Positions 49,368 through 58,764 are shown, counted from the stretch's first letter. The stretch: DNA of 64,000 nucleotides from Corynebacterium guangdongense (GCF_030408915.1 NZ_CP047654.1:1240001-1304000); one strand, 5' to 3'. The notes: generated by a model not told the origin, from the sequence alone. Translations and numbers: made by a program.

Positions 49368-50275
49368 TGCGAGATTCCTTCCACGGGCTGTTCGTTGATC
49401 AGTGCGGTGTCGACCAGTCCGTCCTCGATGGACCACTGGGCCAGGATGTCGGCGTAGGCGCCGGTCTCGATGAGGTGCTGGAGGGCGGCGGCGGTGGCCG
49501 GGCCCATCTCCGAGTCCTTGTTCACGGCGAAACCGTAGGGGGCCGCGTCGAAGATCTCACCGACGAGTTCAAGGTCGCCGTCGGAACGGTTGACCGCCCA
49601 CGCGGTGACGGGGGAGTCGGCGCTGAAGGCGTCGGCGCGCCCGATCAGGGCGGCCAGCGCGGCGTTGTCGGAGGTGTCGTAGGACAGGACCGTGATCGGC
49701 TCCTGGCCCGACTCTTCGCAGGCCTGCGCCTTGGGACGCACGTCCTCGGTCTCGGAGACGGTGGTGCGCTGCACCGAGATGACGAGGCCGCACGGATCCT
49801 CCGGGCTGGTCTCGGCGTCACCGGTCGGGCGGGCCCACTGAATGCCGGCGTAGAGGTAGTTGACGAAGTCGAAGGTCTCGCGGCGCTCGGGGGTGTCGGT
49901 GAACCCGGACACACCCATGTCCACGGTGCCTGCCTGAAGTGAGGGGAGGATCAGGGCGAAGTCCTGCTCGACAGGCTGGAATTCCAGTCCCATCACGCTG
50001 GCGATCGCCGCGGCCAGGTCCATCTCCACGCCGATGACGTTGCCCTGGGAGTCCTTGAACTCGAAGGGCGCGAACGGGGGATTGGTCCCCACGCTCAGCA
50101 CGCCGTCGGCGCCGACCTCCTCGGGGACCATCGCCGCGATCTCCGGAACCTTCTCCGGAAGAATCGGGGACCAGCCCTCGGGGTTGCCGCCCTCAACATT
50201 GGTCACGCACCCGGACAACAGCGACGCCGCGGCCACGACAGTGGTGGCCGCGATGGCAGTTCTGCTAGGGGTCAT
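49364..50275 (-). CDS. amino-acid ABC transporter substrate-binding lipoprotein
   Basis: A 303-aa extracytoplasmic lipoprotein (lipobox LLSGC, Cys23). Type 3 solute-binding segments GTNPPFAPFEFKDSQGNVIGVEMDLAAAIA and MGVSGFTDTPERRETFDFV identify a polar amino-acid binder. TAATAT (reverse of 50285-50290) is 9 nt before ATG 50275, so the operon is probably leaderless; an alternative TTG at 50281 overlaps nothing useful. Substrate not predictable. Confidence 0.92.
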   Translation of the reverse strand: MTPSRTAIAATTVVAAASLLSGCVTNVEGGNPEGWSPILPEKVPEIAAMVPEEVGADGVLSVGTNPPFAPFEFKDSQGNVIGVEMDLAAAIASVMGLEFQPVEQDFALILPSLQAGTVDMGVSGFTDTPERRETFDFVNYLYAGIQWARPTGDAETSPEDPCGLVISVQRTTVSETEDVRPKAQACEESGQEPITVLSYDTSDNAALAALIGRADAFSADSPVTAWAVNRSDGDLELVGEIFDAAPYGFAVNKDSEMGPATAAALQHLIETGAYADILAQWSIEDGLVDTALINEQPVEGISQ

Positions 50276-50332
50276 GGGCAAAGATATTACCGCGCGGCCG
50301 GCGCTGGGCGGAGTGCGGGGTTCGGGGCGGTT

Positions 50333-50617
50333 CTAGGCGGTGGAGAGCGGGATTTCCGCGCCCTGGGGGAGGACGTCGGCCAGCTGGTGGAGGACCAGCC
50401 CGGCGAGGAAAAACACGGAGGAGCCGACGGCGTAATCCGCGGAGAGCAACCGGACGGCCTCCACGTTCTGCTCCCCGGTGGCGCTGTCGGAGGAGAGCAG
50501 ATCCCAGCCCTGGGAGCCGTAGGTCATCTGCTCCGGCAGATCCTGGGCGTGGGCGGCGCCGGTGCCCGCGAGGGTGACGGCGGCGGCGGTGGACAGGGCG
50601 ACGAGTGTGCGGCGCAT
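50333..50617 (-). CDS. small secreted protein of unknown function
   Basis: A 94-aa protein with a Sec signal (cleavage likely after AHA, residue 24) and a C-terminal hydrophobic segment (VGSSVFFLAGLVLHQLADVL). GAAGGA lies before the ATG. I do not recognise the family. It may be a separate transcript from the ABC operon. Confidence 0.6.
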   Translation of the reverse strand: MRRTLVALSTAAAVTLAGTGAAHAQDLPEQMTYGSQGWDLLSSDSATGEQNVEAVRLLSADYAVGSSVFFLAGLVLHQLADVLPQGAEIPLSTA

Positions 50618-50655
50618 GTTTTTCCTTCGTGCGGGGAATTAACGACGCAGCAAGT

Positions 50656-51042
50656 CTAACCGGGGGTCTGAAACGAGGTGGGCGTCAGTGCGACGTCCTC
50701 GTGGCGGTGGATGCTCACCCACGGCAGCAGCATGGAGCGCACCCGCCAGTCGACCGTGCCGGTGATGGTGCGGGCGGTGTCACGCCCGCGCAGGGCCCGG
50801 ATCTCCGAATGCTCACCCGGCCGGATTGGGCCGAGTGCCTGCCGACGTCCGTCGGTGCCGGTGAACCATGCTTCCTGGACCTCGATGTCGCGGGAGATGT
50901 TGGTGAGAAACACCCGCTCATCCGCCGCCGTCAAGGCCCACAGCGTGTCGGCCCCGCCACGCATCAGTTCTTCCCGGCGGCTGTGGAAGGACGAGCGGAC
51001 TCCGCCCGTCGCCACCGACGCAATGTTGCCCAGCCGTGTCAT
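50656..51042 (-). CDS. hypothetical protein (128 aa)
   Basis: The ATG at 51042 follows a strong GGGAGGTG. Soluble protein with no helix or signal, rich in Arg and Glu; the ending VALTPTSFQTPG gives no clue. A TACTAT box lies about 50 nt upstream on its strand. The family is not recognised. Confidence 0.55.
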   Translation of the reverse strand: MTRLGNIASVATGGVRSSFHSRREELMRGGADTLWALTAADERVFLTNISRDIEVQEAWFTGTDGRRQALGPIRPGEHSEIRALRGRDTARTITGTVDWRVRSMLLPWVSIHRHEDVALTPTSFQTPG

Positions 51043-51222
51043 CAACGCACCTCCCGTGTCTTGCGTTCCTGTACTGGCTCCCATAGTAGTGCCCCGCAGG
51101 GCTAGTCGAGGCGCCGGCGAAACACCGCTAAAGAAGCGTTCCCGAACACCCGGAATGCACCGGTCGGCTGGGTTAGGGTCGGTAGACAGAACCCGAAGCC
51201 GAGCAGAGAAAGTCAGAGTGAG

Positions 51223-52131
51223 ATGTCGATAACCCCGCCCGTGCGCCGCCACACCGCCGTGCTCGCCACGGTGCTGCTGCTGCTCGCTCTCGTCACCACG
51301 CCGGCGCCGGCCCGTGCCGGGCAGGCAGGCAACGTAGTCACCTTCGGCGACTCCTATACCGCGAGCCCGGACCAGCTGTTCAATCACTACCGCAACAGTT
51401 CGACCGGCAGCGCCGGCACAGTCAGCTCCGGCAGCTCCGGCAGCTCGAACCCGCTGGCGGCGCCGGACGGGTACCCGAGCCGGCTCGGGTGTCTGCAGGC
51501 GCCGACGAACTGGCCGCGTCAGCTGGCCGCTCAGACGGGGCTGCCCGTCGACGACTGGTCCTGCACCGCCGAGACCTCGCAGTCGGTGCTCTCGCGCATC
51601 GACGCCGCCATCGGCCACGGCGACATCCACGCTTCGACCCGGGCGGTTATCCTCATGATCGGCGGCAATGACTTCGGGCCTTTCGGGATGCGCGAGGGTG
51701 CAGACGTGTTCAACTACGACGCCATGGTGGCGCGCTACAGCGACAACATGCGTGCCGCCGCCGCCAGGATCCGCTCGGTCGCCCCCACCGCACAGCTGGT
51801 CATCGCCGGCTACCCGCAGATCACGGACGGTCAGGCGCTGTGCTTCTTCAACGTCATCCCGACCGTCCCGCTGGGGGTCCCGGTGCCGGGCCACGCCGCC
51901 GAGAACGCCCTGGCCGGCATGCAGGCCGCCGGCGCGGCTGCCGCGGGCGTACGATTCGTCGACAATCGGGCGCTGACCAGCGGGCACAGCACGTGCAGCC
52001 GCAACGATTCCCGGCGTTACGTCGCGGGCATCGTCGACACGACCTCCCCGGCATATCCGATGTCGCTGCATCCGACCGACCTCGGCCATCAGGCGCTGGC
52101 GCGCAACAACGCGGCCGCCATCGGTTTCTGA
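51223..52131 (+). CDS. secreted SGNH/GDSL-type hydrolase
   Basis: A 302-aa secreted enzyme with an N-terminal signal peptide (about 1-32, APARA). Blocks GDSYTA (catalytic Ser), GGND and HPTDLGH (Asp/His) define an SGNH lipase/esterase. A Ser/Gly linker (STGSAGTVSSGSSGSSN) interrupts the first domain. Six or more cysteines may form disulfides. Promoter TAGGGT at 51174-51179. Substrate unknown, perhaps acyl or mycoloyl esters. Confidence 0.85.
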   Translation: MSITPPVRRHTAVLATVLLLLALVTTPAPARAGQAGNVVTFGDSYTASPDQLFNHYRNSSTGSAGTVSSGSSGSSNPLAAPDGYPSRLGCLQAPTNWPRQLAAQTGLPVDDWSCTAETSQSVLSRIDAAIGHGDIHASTRAVILMIGGNDFGPFGMREGADVFNYDAMVARYSDNMRAAAARIRSVAPTAQLVIAGYPQITDGQALCFFNVIPTVPLGVPVPGHAAENALAGMQAAGAAAAGVRFVDNRALTSGHSTCSRNDSRRYVAGIVDTTSPAYPMSLHPTDLGHQALARNNAAAIGF

Positions 52132-52149
52132 AACCTCGGCGAGAGGAAA

Positions 52150-52182
52150 GGCCCGGACCAGGGATCGCTCCTGGTCCGGGCC
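52150..52182 (+). terminator. hairpin after the SGNH hydrolase gene
   Basis: Perfect 13-bp stem (52150-52162 with 52170-52182), 7-nt loop; no T-run. Confidence 0.65.
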
Positions 52183-52579
52183 GCGTGCTTCGATGTCCCA
52201 GACCGGATTCGAAGTGATGGCCCTCGCCGGGGGGTCATTTCGGCCGAAAACAGGGCCTGTGCTGGGGAAGGGAGCCTTCTCGCCCTGCACGCGGGCCGGT
52301 CCGCTGGCCATCCCCCGCCTGAAGCCAGGGTTTGCCACTGGTTTCGACGTCCCCGCGAGAAGAAGCTGAAGTGTGGGAGGGGTCGGTCGACCATCCGTGG
52401 CCCGTCGGCCGTCGAGTATCCGGGATTGCAGGCAGTGACCGTCGGCGGTGCGGCGGTCTTCTGCAGGGACAGGGGAGCGAAGGCCCCGGCGATGGATGTG
52501 CGGAGGTCCTCGGGGATGGGTGTCTGGCCCGCCTGCGTCGTTTCGACCACGCACCCGGCTCCGGGGAGTTTAAGAAACG
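52183..52579. other. unassigned interval before the cupin gene
   Basis: About 400 bp with no well-supported gene. A minus-strand frame (52089-52550) with a GTG start would overlap the hydrolase gene by 43 bp and has no recognisable product. Confidence 0.45.
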
Positions 52580-52924
52580 CTACTGGGGCGTGGGGCCGAG
52601 CGCTTCGCCCCCGTGCCCGCCTGCGGCTCCCTTGAGTTCGATGAGGATCGAGTGGGTCGGCGTGTCACCCGTGTTCTCCCCGGAGTGACGCTGCGCGGGT
52701 ATCCACACAGCTTGTCCGGAATCGAGCTGGGTGTCGAATGCACGATCGCCGGCGAAGAGCCTGCGTGAGAAGGAGGTCAGCGTGACCATGACGGTATTCG
52801 GATGGTCGTGGGGTGTGGTCCGATCACCCGGCTCGTCGACGTATTCGAGGACGCGAACGAAGTCATTTTCCCACAGCGTGCGGTAGTGATCGGGGTTTGT
52901 CAGCGTCGGATCATCAGCGAGCAT
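52580..52924 (-). CDS. cupin-fold protein
   Basis: A 114-aa single-domain protein. PHDHPNTVMVTLTSFSRRLF is a cupin metal-binding strand pattern (two His), followed by VWIPAQRHSGENTGDTPTHSILIELK. Binding partner or substrate unknown. ACGTTA on the plus strand (52931-52936) is a TAACGT -10 box 6 nt before the ATG, suggesting a leaderless gene. Confidence 0.75.
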   Translation of the reverse strand: MLADDPTLTNPDHYRTLWENDFVRVLEYVDEPGDRTTPHDHPNTVMVTLTSFSRRLFAGDRAFDTQLDSGQAVWIPAQRHSGENTGDTPTHSILIELKGAAGGHGGEALGPTPQ

Positions 52925-53141
52925 ACACTGACGTTACTCCCGCTCACTCGGGGGGAACAAGGGTGCGCCAAAGAATCTGAGGCGTCCGATTCCACAGCGG
53001 GCGCGGCAGGACGACCCGGAGCGCGGGGAGGCCTCGGCAGCTACGGACCGCTGACGGCGTGGTGTGCCCCGGAGGTGGTGGTGAGGACCACCGGGGCGGC
53101 AGGCACCCTGCCGCATTTCTGCTGGCAGGGGCCTCGAGTTG

Positions 53142-53215
53142 TACCCCAGGTCGGACTCGAACCGACAACCCTCGCATTTTGAGTGCGATGCCTCTGCCAA
53201 TTGGGCTACTGGGGC
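53142..53215 (-). tRNA. tRNA-Leu(CAA) with a short variable loop
   Basis: Acceptor GCCCCAG/CTGGGGT with G-U at the first pair, discriminator A, D-loop AATTGGCAGA (typical of tRNA-Leu), anticodon stem TCGCA/TGCGA, loop CTCAAAA giving anticodon CAA (53181-53179), T-arm GTCGG TTCGAGT CCGAC. The variable loop is only 5 nt (GGGTT). The usual leucine tRNA has a long variable arm. CCA is not encoded. 74 nt in total. Confidence 0.85.
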
Positions 53216-53338
53216 GCGCTGGCGCACAAGGCGCACGCACCGTCATATTCTAACGGACGATGATCCGGGGAGGTGAAATCGCCCCGCTGACACCGCCGCC
53301 GTCCGGGCTGTGTGAGGTCCTCGCTACACTGGGTCGGC

Positions 53339-56005
53339 GTGAGCACCACCAAGAAACTTCTGCTGATCGACGGCCACTCGATGGCGTTCCGTGCCTTCTA
53401 CGCGCTTCCTGCCGAGAATTTCTCGACCACCGGCGGCCAGCACACCAACGCCGTCTACGGGTTCCTGTCCATGCTGGCGACGCTGCTGGCGGAGGAGAAG
53501 CCGGATCATATGGCGGTCGCCTTCGACGTCGGCCGCCAGACCTTCCGCACCGAGATGTTCCCGGAGTACAAGGCGCAGCGCGAGGCCTCGCCGCCGGAGT
53601 TCAAGGGTCAGGTCCAGCTCCTTGACGAGATGCTGAACATCCTCGGCATCACCACCCTGAGCGTCCCCAACTTCGAGGCCGACGACATCATCGGCACGCT
53701 GGCCACCGCCGCCAACGAGCTCGACTACGAGACGATCATCGTCACCGGTGACCGGGACTATTTCCAGCTGGTCAACGACGTCACCACGGTGCTCTACCCG
53801 ATCCGCGGCGTGTCCAACCTGGCCCGCTACACCCCGGAGGCGGTGGCGGAAAAGTACGGGCTGACGCCGGCGCAGTACCCGGATTTCGCCGCCCTGCGCG
53901 GCGACCCCTCGGACAACCTGCCCAACATCCCCGGCGTCGGGGAGAAGACCGCCATCAAGTGGATCACCCAGTACGGCAGCCTGGATGCCCTGCTGGCCAA
54001 CGCCGAGGAGATCAAGGGCAAGGCCGGCGACAACTTCCGGGAGCGCCTCGACCAGGTGCGGATGAACCGTCGGCTGACCCAGATGATCACCGACATGGAG
54101 CTCGAGGTCGGACCGGACGACCTGGACTTCCGGCCCGCCTCGGTCAGCGAGGTCGCCGCCAAGTTCGACGACCTCGAGTTCGGCGTTAACCTGCGCGAGC
54201 GCGTCCTGTCCGCGGTGCCGACGGACGGCTCCGAGATCGACAACGGGGCGGTCGAACTCTCCGACGTGGTCATCGACGAGGAGCCCCTGGCGCAGTGGCT
54301 CGGCTCCCGGGCCGGTCAGGGCCTGGCGGTGTTCACCACCGGCGCCGCGCACCCCTACGGCGGCGACGTCACCACCCTCGCACTCGCCGACAAGGACCGC
54401 CACGCCGTCGCCTATGAGATGGCAGAGCTCAGCCCCGAGGACGAGCAGGTGCTGGCGGCCTGGCTCGCCGATGCCGACGCCCCGAAGTACCTGCACGACG
54501 CCAAGGCCGCCTTCCACATGTTCGCCGGTCGGGGCCTCGAGCTCAACGGCATCGCCCACGACACCGCCGTCGCGGCGTACCTGCTGCGCCCGGGCCAGCG
54601 CACCTACGAGCTGCGCGACGTCTACCAGCGTCACCTCCAGCGCACCCTCGCCGAACCCAGCGACCAACTCTCGCTGCTCGACGACGGCACCGACACCACG
54701 CTGGTCGATTCCGCCGTCGCCGTCCTGGAACTGGCCGAGGAACTGACCAGGCAGCTTCAGGACATCGCGGAGTTCGAGCTCTACCTCGACCTCGAATTGC
54801 CGCTGGTCTCCATTCTGGCCCGCATGGAACGCGTCGGCATCGCCGTCGATCTGGACGTCCTGGAGGAGCAGCTCAGCACGTTCACGGCGCAGACCGCGGA
54901 GGTCGAGCGGCAGGCCCGTGAGGTGGCCGGTGAGCCGGACCTCAACCTGTCCAGTCCCAAGCAGCTCTCCGAGATCATGTTCAGCGAGGACAAGCTGAAC
55001 CTGCCCAAGACCAAGAAGACCAAGACCGGTTATTCGACCGCGGCCAAGGAAATCGAGCAGCTCGCCGCCAAGGTCGAGCACCCCTTCCTCGATCTGCTCA
55101 TGCAGCACCGCGAGTACCAGAAGATGAAGACCACGCTTGAGGGACTGATCAAGACGGTCCAGGACGACGGCCGCATCCACTCGACCTTCAAGCAGACGGT
55201 CGCCTCGACGGGGCGGCTGTCCTCGACGGAGCCGAACCTGCAGAACATCCCGGTGCGCACCGAGGCCGGCCGGAAGATCCGTTCCGCCTTCGTGGTCGGC
55301 GAGGGTTACGAGACCCTGCTCACCGCCGACTACTCCCAGATCGAGATGCGCGTCATGGCCCACCTCTCCCAGGACCCCGGGCTCATCGACGCTTATCAGC
55401 ACGGCGAGGACCTGCACAACTATGTCGGCTCAAAGGTCTTCGACGTGCCGATCGACCAGGTCGATCCGGACATGCGTCGGCGCGTCAAGGCCATGAGCTA
55501 CGGACTGGCGTACGGGCTCAGCGCCTTCGGCCTGTCCCAGCAGCTGTCCATCCCCGCCGGCGAGGCCAAGGCCATCATGGAGTCCTACTTCGAGCGCTTC
55601 GGCGGGGTGAAGGCCTACCTGCACGACGTCGTCGACCAGGCCCGCAAGGACGGCTACACCGCGACCGTCTTCGGACGCCGCCGGTACCTGCCGGAGCTGA
55701 ACTCCGACAATCGCATCGCCCGCGACAACGCCGAGCGCGCCGCGCTCAACGCGCCGATTCAGGGCACGGCCGCCGACATCATCAAGGTGGCGATGATCCG
55801 GGTCGAGCGCGCGCTCGCCGAGGCCGACCTCCGCTCCCGTGTTCTGCTCCAGGTGCACGATGAACTCGTCGTCGAGATCGCCCCGGGCGAGCTGGAGCGG
55901 GTCCAGCGTATTCTCGAGCACGAGATGGACGGGGCCATCACGCTGCGTGTCCCGCTCGAGGTTTCGGCCGGGCACGGGGACAACTGGGACGAGGCGGCCC
56001 ACTAG
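53339..56005 (+). CDS. polA: DNA polymerase I
   Basis: An 888-aa protein with a 5'-3' exonuclease domain (about 1-290, TKKLLLIDGHSMAFRAFYALP), a degenerate 3'-5' exonuclease-like domain (about 310-480) and a family A polymerase domain (about 510-888): DYSQIEMRVMAHLSQD, RRRVKAMSYGLAYGLSAFGL (O helix) and LLQVHDELVVE (motif C). The 3'-5' domain seems to lack the usual acidic exonuclease motifs, as in other actinobacterial PolA. TACACT (53325-53330) is 8 nt before the GTG start at 53339, giving a leaderless transcript. Followed by a perfect hairpin. Confidence 0.96.
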   Translation: MSTTKKLLLIDGHSMAFRAFYALPAENFSTTGGQHTNAVYGFLSMLATLLAEEKPDHMAVAFDVGRQTFRTEMFPEYKAQREASPPEFKGQVQLLDEMLNILGITTLSVPNFEADDIIGTLATAANELDYETIIVTGDRDYFQLVNDVTTVLYPIRGVSNLARYTPEAVAEKYGLTPAQYPDFAALRGDPSDNLPNIPGVGEKTAIKWITQYGSLDALLANAEEIKGKAGDNFRERLDQVRMNRRLTQMITDMELEVGPDDLDFRPASVSEVAAKFDDLEFGVNLRERVLSAVPTDGSEIDNGAVELSDVVIDEEPLAQWLGSRAGQGLAVFTTGAAHPYGGDVTTLALADKDRHAVAYEMAELSPEDEQVLAAWLADADAPKYLHDAKAAFHMFAGRGLELNGIAHDTAVAAYLLRPGQRTYELRDVYQRHLQRTLAEPSDQLSLLDDGTDTTLVDSAVAVLELAEELTRQLQDIAEFELYLDLELPLVSILARMERVGIAVDLDVLEEQLSTFTAQTAEVERQAREVAGEPDLNLSSPKQLSEIMFSEDKLNLPKTKKTKTGYSTAAKEIEQLAAKVEHPFLDLLMQHREYQKMKTTLEGLIKTVQDDGRIHSTFKQTVASTGRLSSTEPNLQNIPVRTEAGRKIRSAFVVGEGYETLLTADYSQIEMRVMAHLSQDPGLIDAYQHGEDLHNYVGSKVFDVPIDQVDPDMRRRVKAMSYGLAYGLSAFGLSQQLSIPAGEAKAIMESYFERFGGVKAYLHDVVDQARKDGYTATVFGRRRYLPELNSDNRIARDNAERAALNAPIQGTAADIIKVAMIRVERALAEADLRSRVLLQVHDELVVEIAPGELERVQRILEHEMDGAITLRVPLEVSAGHGDNWDEAAH

Positions 56006-56023
56006 TTTTATGCCCCGGGGGTA

Positions 56024-56058
56024 CGGTGGCGGCACGGATAAGATCCGTGCCGCCACCG
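56024..56058 (+). terminator. hairpin after polA
   Basis: Perfect 16-bp stem (56024-56039 with 56043-56058), 3-nt loop AAG. No T-run. Confidence 0.7.
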
Positions 56059-56076
56059 CCGTCTCGCTCGCCCGTG

Positions 56077-56274
56077 GTCCAGGGCGCCCGCGCGCCCGCC
56101 GACACCGATGACGTGCCCCCGTTCGGCTAGGTCTCCGCGGAGGTCGCCGCCGACGAAAGCGGCACCCGTTCCGCCCGGGGCGCACGGCTGCTCGTCGACG
56201 CCGGCTACGCCCACGTCATCGACCTCGGGGGCATCGGCGACGTCGAGGCCATGGGCGGGCGGGTCGTCCCCTAG
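56077..56274 (+). pseudogene. decayed rhodanese-like fragment
   Basis: The frame ending at TAG 56272-56274 reads ESGTRSARGARLLVDAGYAHVIDLGGIGD..., the end of a rhodanese fold (usual form CxxGxRSxxAA...LxxxGYxxVxxLxGG), but the active-site Cys position is lost and an in-frame TAG lies at 56128-56130. It lacks its first half. A broken gene, not expected to be functional. Confidence 0.6.
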
Positions 56275-57008
56275 CCCAGTTGAGCCACGAAGATCGCCGT
56301 TCCCGGAAAGATCCGCCCCCGCAGTGGCGACCACTGGCCCCAGGGCTCGGTGAGCTCCGCGGGCCATTCGGGCTCAATGACGTCGAGGACCCGGAAACCG
56401 GCGCCCACCAGGGCGCGGATCCAGTCGCCGACCGTCCGGTGATACTCGATATAGGTCAGCGTGCCGTCCTCGTCGTACTCGGCGTAGTGATTCTCGAAGT
56501 AGGGGATTGCCGCCCCCAGGCCGGCGGCGCCCGGATCGTCCGGGAAGATCCATCGCATCGGGTGGTTGACGGAGAAGACGAGGCGGCCGGCGTCGGCAAG
56601 CACGCGGGCGACGTCACGGAAGACCGCCTCGGCGTCGGGGACGAAGGGCAGGCCGCCGAACGCGGAGAAGACGACGTCGAAGGCGCCGTCACGGTAGGGC
56701 AGCGCCTGCACGTCGGCCTGGACCAGGTGGAGCGCTCCCTCGGCGCGGGCCAGCATCTCGGCGGAGATGTCGAAGCCGGTGACGAACCCGGCCCGGCCGG
56801 CGGCGAGCCAGCTCGAACAGGGGGCGGAGCCGCAGCCGAGCTCGAGCACGGACTTGTCGGAGACGTCGCCCAGGAGGCGGGCGTCGGCCTCGTGGATCAT
56901 TTCCGGGCTCCAGTAGAAAGAGGAGAGGTAGGGGCCGTGCTCGGCGTGGTAACGCTCGGCGTCGGAGTCCCACCACTGGCGTTGGGCGCGGGCGGCGTCG
57001 TTGGTCAT
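56271..57008 (-). CDS. class I SAM-dependent methyltransferase
   Basis: A 245-aa protein with SAM loop VLELGCGSAPCSSWLAA (about 54-70), a VTGFDISAEMLARA acidic motif and LPYRDGAFDVVFSAFGGLPFV typical of UbiE-like methyltransferases. The substrate is unknown. TAGGCT (reverse of 57016-57021) is 7 nt before the ATG. The stop shares CTAG with the rhodanese remnant. Confidence 0.82.
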   Translation of the reverse strand: MTNDAARAQRQWWDSDAERYHAEHGPYLSSFYWSPEMIHEADARLLGDVSDKSVLELGCGSAPCSSWLAAGRAGFVTGFDISAEMLARAEGALHLVQADVQALPYRDGAFDVVFSAFGGLPFVPDAEAVFRDVARVLADAGRLVFSVNHPMRWIFPDDPGAAGLGAAIPYFENHYAEYDEDGTLTYIEYHRTVGDWIRALVGAGFRVLDVIEPEWPAELTEPWGQWSPLRGRIFPGTAIFVAQLG

Positions 57009-57108
57009 GCCCGAGAGCCTAACCGGCGTGACGGGCGGGGCGGGCTGGGGGATTGGGGTGAACCCGACTCCAACTTCCGTTGGGGGCGACAAGCTGCGGT
57101 TTCAAGGT

Positions 57109-57137
57109 TTGATTCATCGGGGAATACCGGTTAGTGT
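57109..57137 (+). promoter_or_regulatory. rpsA promoter
   Basis: TTGATT (57109-57114), 17-bp spacer, TAGTGT (57132-57137). The leader is about 150 nt long. Confidence 0.75.
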
Positions 57138-57294
57138 GGAGTAGGCGTGTCGTCACCCGTGCGCGTATCCGGCCATAATAGGAGGGCTGGAGCGACGTTT
57201 ACGGAGAGATCGGCCGGCGAACCCCTCGTCTCACCGAGAGAAACGCATCTGTCCATTTTCGATCTCCTATCCCAGTCCGGAGCAAATACTTCAT

Positions 57295-58764
57295 ATGCCC
57301 ACTTCCAACACCCCGCAGGTTGCCATCAACGACATTGGCACCCCGGAGGACTTCCTCGCGGCCGTCGATTCCTCCATCCCTTACTACAAGGATGGCGACA
57401 TCGTCACCGGCACCGTCGTCAAGGTCGACCACGATGAGGTCCTCCTCGACATCCGGTACAAGACCGAGGGTGTCATCCCCTCCCGCGAGCTGTCCATCAA
57501 GCACGACATCGACCCCGATGAGGTCGTCGAGGTCGGCGACGAGGTCGACGCCCTGATCCTCACCATGGAGGACAAGGAAGGTCGACTCATCCTGTCCAAG
57601 AAGCGTGCTCAGTACGAGCGCGCCTGGGGCAACATCGAGGAGCTCAAGGAGAAGGACGAGCCGGTCACCGGTACCGTCATCGAGGTCGTCAAGGGCGGCC
57701 TGATCATCGACATCGGTCTGCGCGGCTTCCTGCCGGCCTCCCTCGTCGAGATGCGTCGCGTCCGCGACCTGGATCCGTACATCGGCCAGGAGCTCGAGGC
57801 CAAGATCATCGAGCTGGACAAGCACCGCAACAACGTCGTGCTGTCCCGCCGTGCATGGCTCGAGCAGACCCAGTCCGAGGTCCGCTCCGAGTTCCTGCAC
57901 CAGCTGCAGAAGGGCCAGGTCCGCAAGGGCGTCGTGTCCTCCATCGTCAACTTCGGCGCCTTCGTCGATCTCGGCGGCGTCGACGGCCTGGTTCACGTCT
58001 CCGAGCTGTCCTGGAAGCACATCGACCACCCGTCCGAGGTCGTCACCGTCGGTGACGAGGTCACCGTCGAGGTCCTCGACGTCGACATGGACCGTGAGCG
58101 CGTCTCCCTGTCCCTGAAGGCCACCCAGGAAGATCCGTGGCGCGTCTTCGCCCGCACCCACGCCGTGGGCCAGATCGTCCCGGGCAAGGTCACCAAGCTC
58201 GTCCCGTTCGGCGCCTTCGTCCGCGTCGAGGAGGGCATCGAGGGCCTGGTTCACATCTCCGAGCTGGCCCAGCGCCACGTCGAGGTCCCGGACCAGATCG
58301 TCAACGTCAACGAAGAGGTCATGGTCAAGGTCATCGACATCGACCTGGACCGTCGTCGTATCTCCCTGTCCCTCAAGCAGGCTGACGAGGACTACACCGA
58401 GGAGTTCGATCCGTCCCGTTACGGCATGGCCGACTCCTACGACGAGCAGGGCAACTACATCTTCCCGGAGGGCTTCGACGCGGAGACCAACGAGTGGATG
58501 GAAGGCTTCGAGGAGCAGCGCGCCAACTGGGAGGCTCGCTACGCCGAGGCCGAGCGCCGCTACCAGGCTCACGCCGCTCAGATCGCCCGTCACGCCGAGA
58601 AGGCCGCCGAGCTCGACGCTCAGCCGGCCAACTACTCCTCCGACTCCGCTGACGAGGGTGCTGCTCCGGCACCGGCCGCTCAGCAGCCGGTCGAGGAGCA
58701 GGGTGGCACCCTGGCATCCGACGAGCAGCTCGCTGCTCTGCGCGAGAAGCTGACCGGCAACTAG
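57295..58764 (+). CDS. rpsA: 30S ribosomal protein S1
   Basis: A 489-aa protein with four S1 (OB) domains, starting near residues 37, 122, 207 and 292; each ends in a VSLS- or RLILS-type strand. A disordered Ala/Glu-rich tail follows. Binds mRNA on the small subunit. The leader of about 150 nt before ATG 57295 could hold an autogenous control site. Codon use is strongly biased, as in highly expressed genes. Confidence 0.97.
   Translation: MPTSNTPQVAINDIGTPEDFLAAVDSSIPYYKDGDIVTGTVVKVDHDEVLLDIRYKTEGVIPSRELSIKHDIDPDEVVEVGDEVDALILTMEDKEGRLILSKKRAQYERAWGNIEELKEKDEPVTGTVIEVVKGGLIIDIGLRGFLPASLVEMRRVRDLDPYIGQELEAKIIELDKHRNNVVLSRRAWLEQTQSEVRSEFLHQLQKGQVRKGVVSSIVNFGAFVDLGGVDGLVHVSELSWKHIDHPSEVVTVGDEVTVEVLDVDMDRERVSLSLKATQEDPWRVFARTHAVGQIVPGKVTKLVPFGAFVRVEEGIEGLVHISELAQRHVEVPDQIVNVNEEVMVKVIDIDLDRRRISLSLKQADEDYTEEFDPSRYGMADSYDEQGNYIFPEGFDAETNEWMEGFEEQRANWEARYAEAERRYQAHAAQIARHAEKAAELDAQPANYSSDSADEGAAPAPAAQQPVEEQGGTLASDEQLAALREKLTGN

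Noticed and set aside
52089..52550. Minus-strand frame of 153 codons beginning with GTG
   Set aside because: It overlaps the end of the SGNH hydrolase, lacks a good ribosome site and resembles no family; kept only as an unexplained interval.
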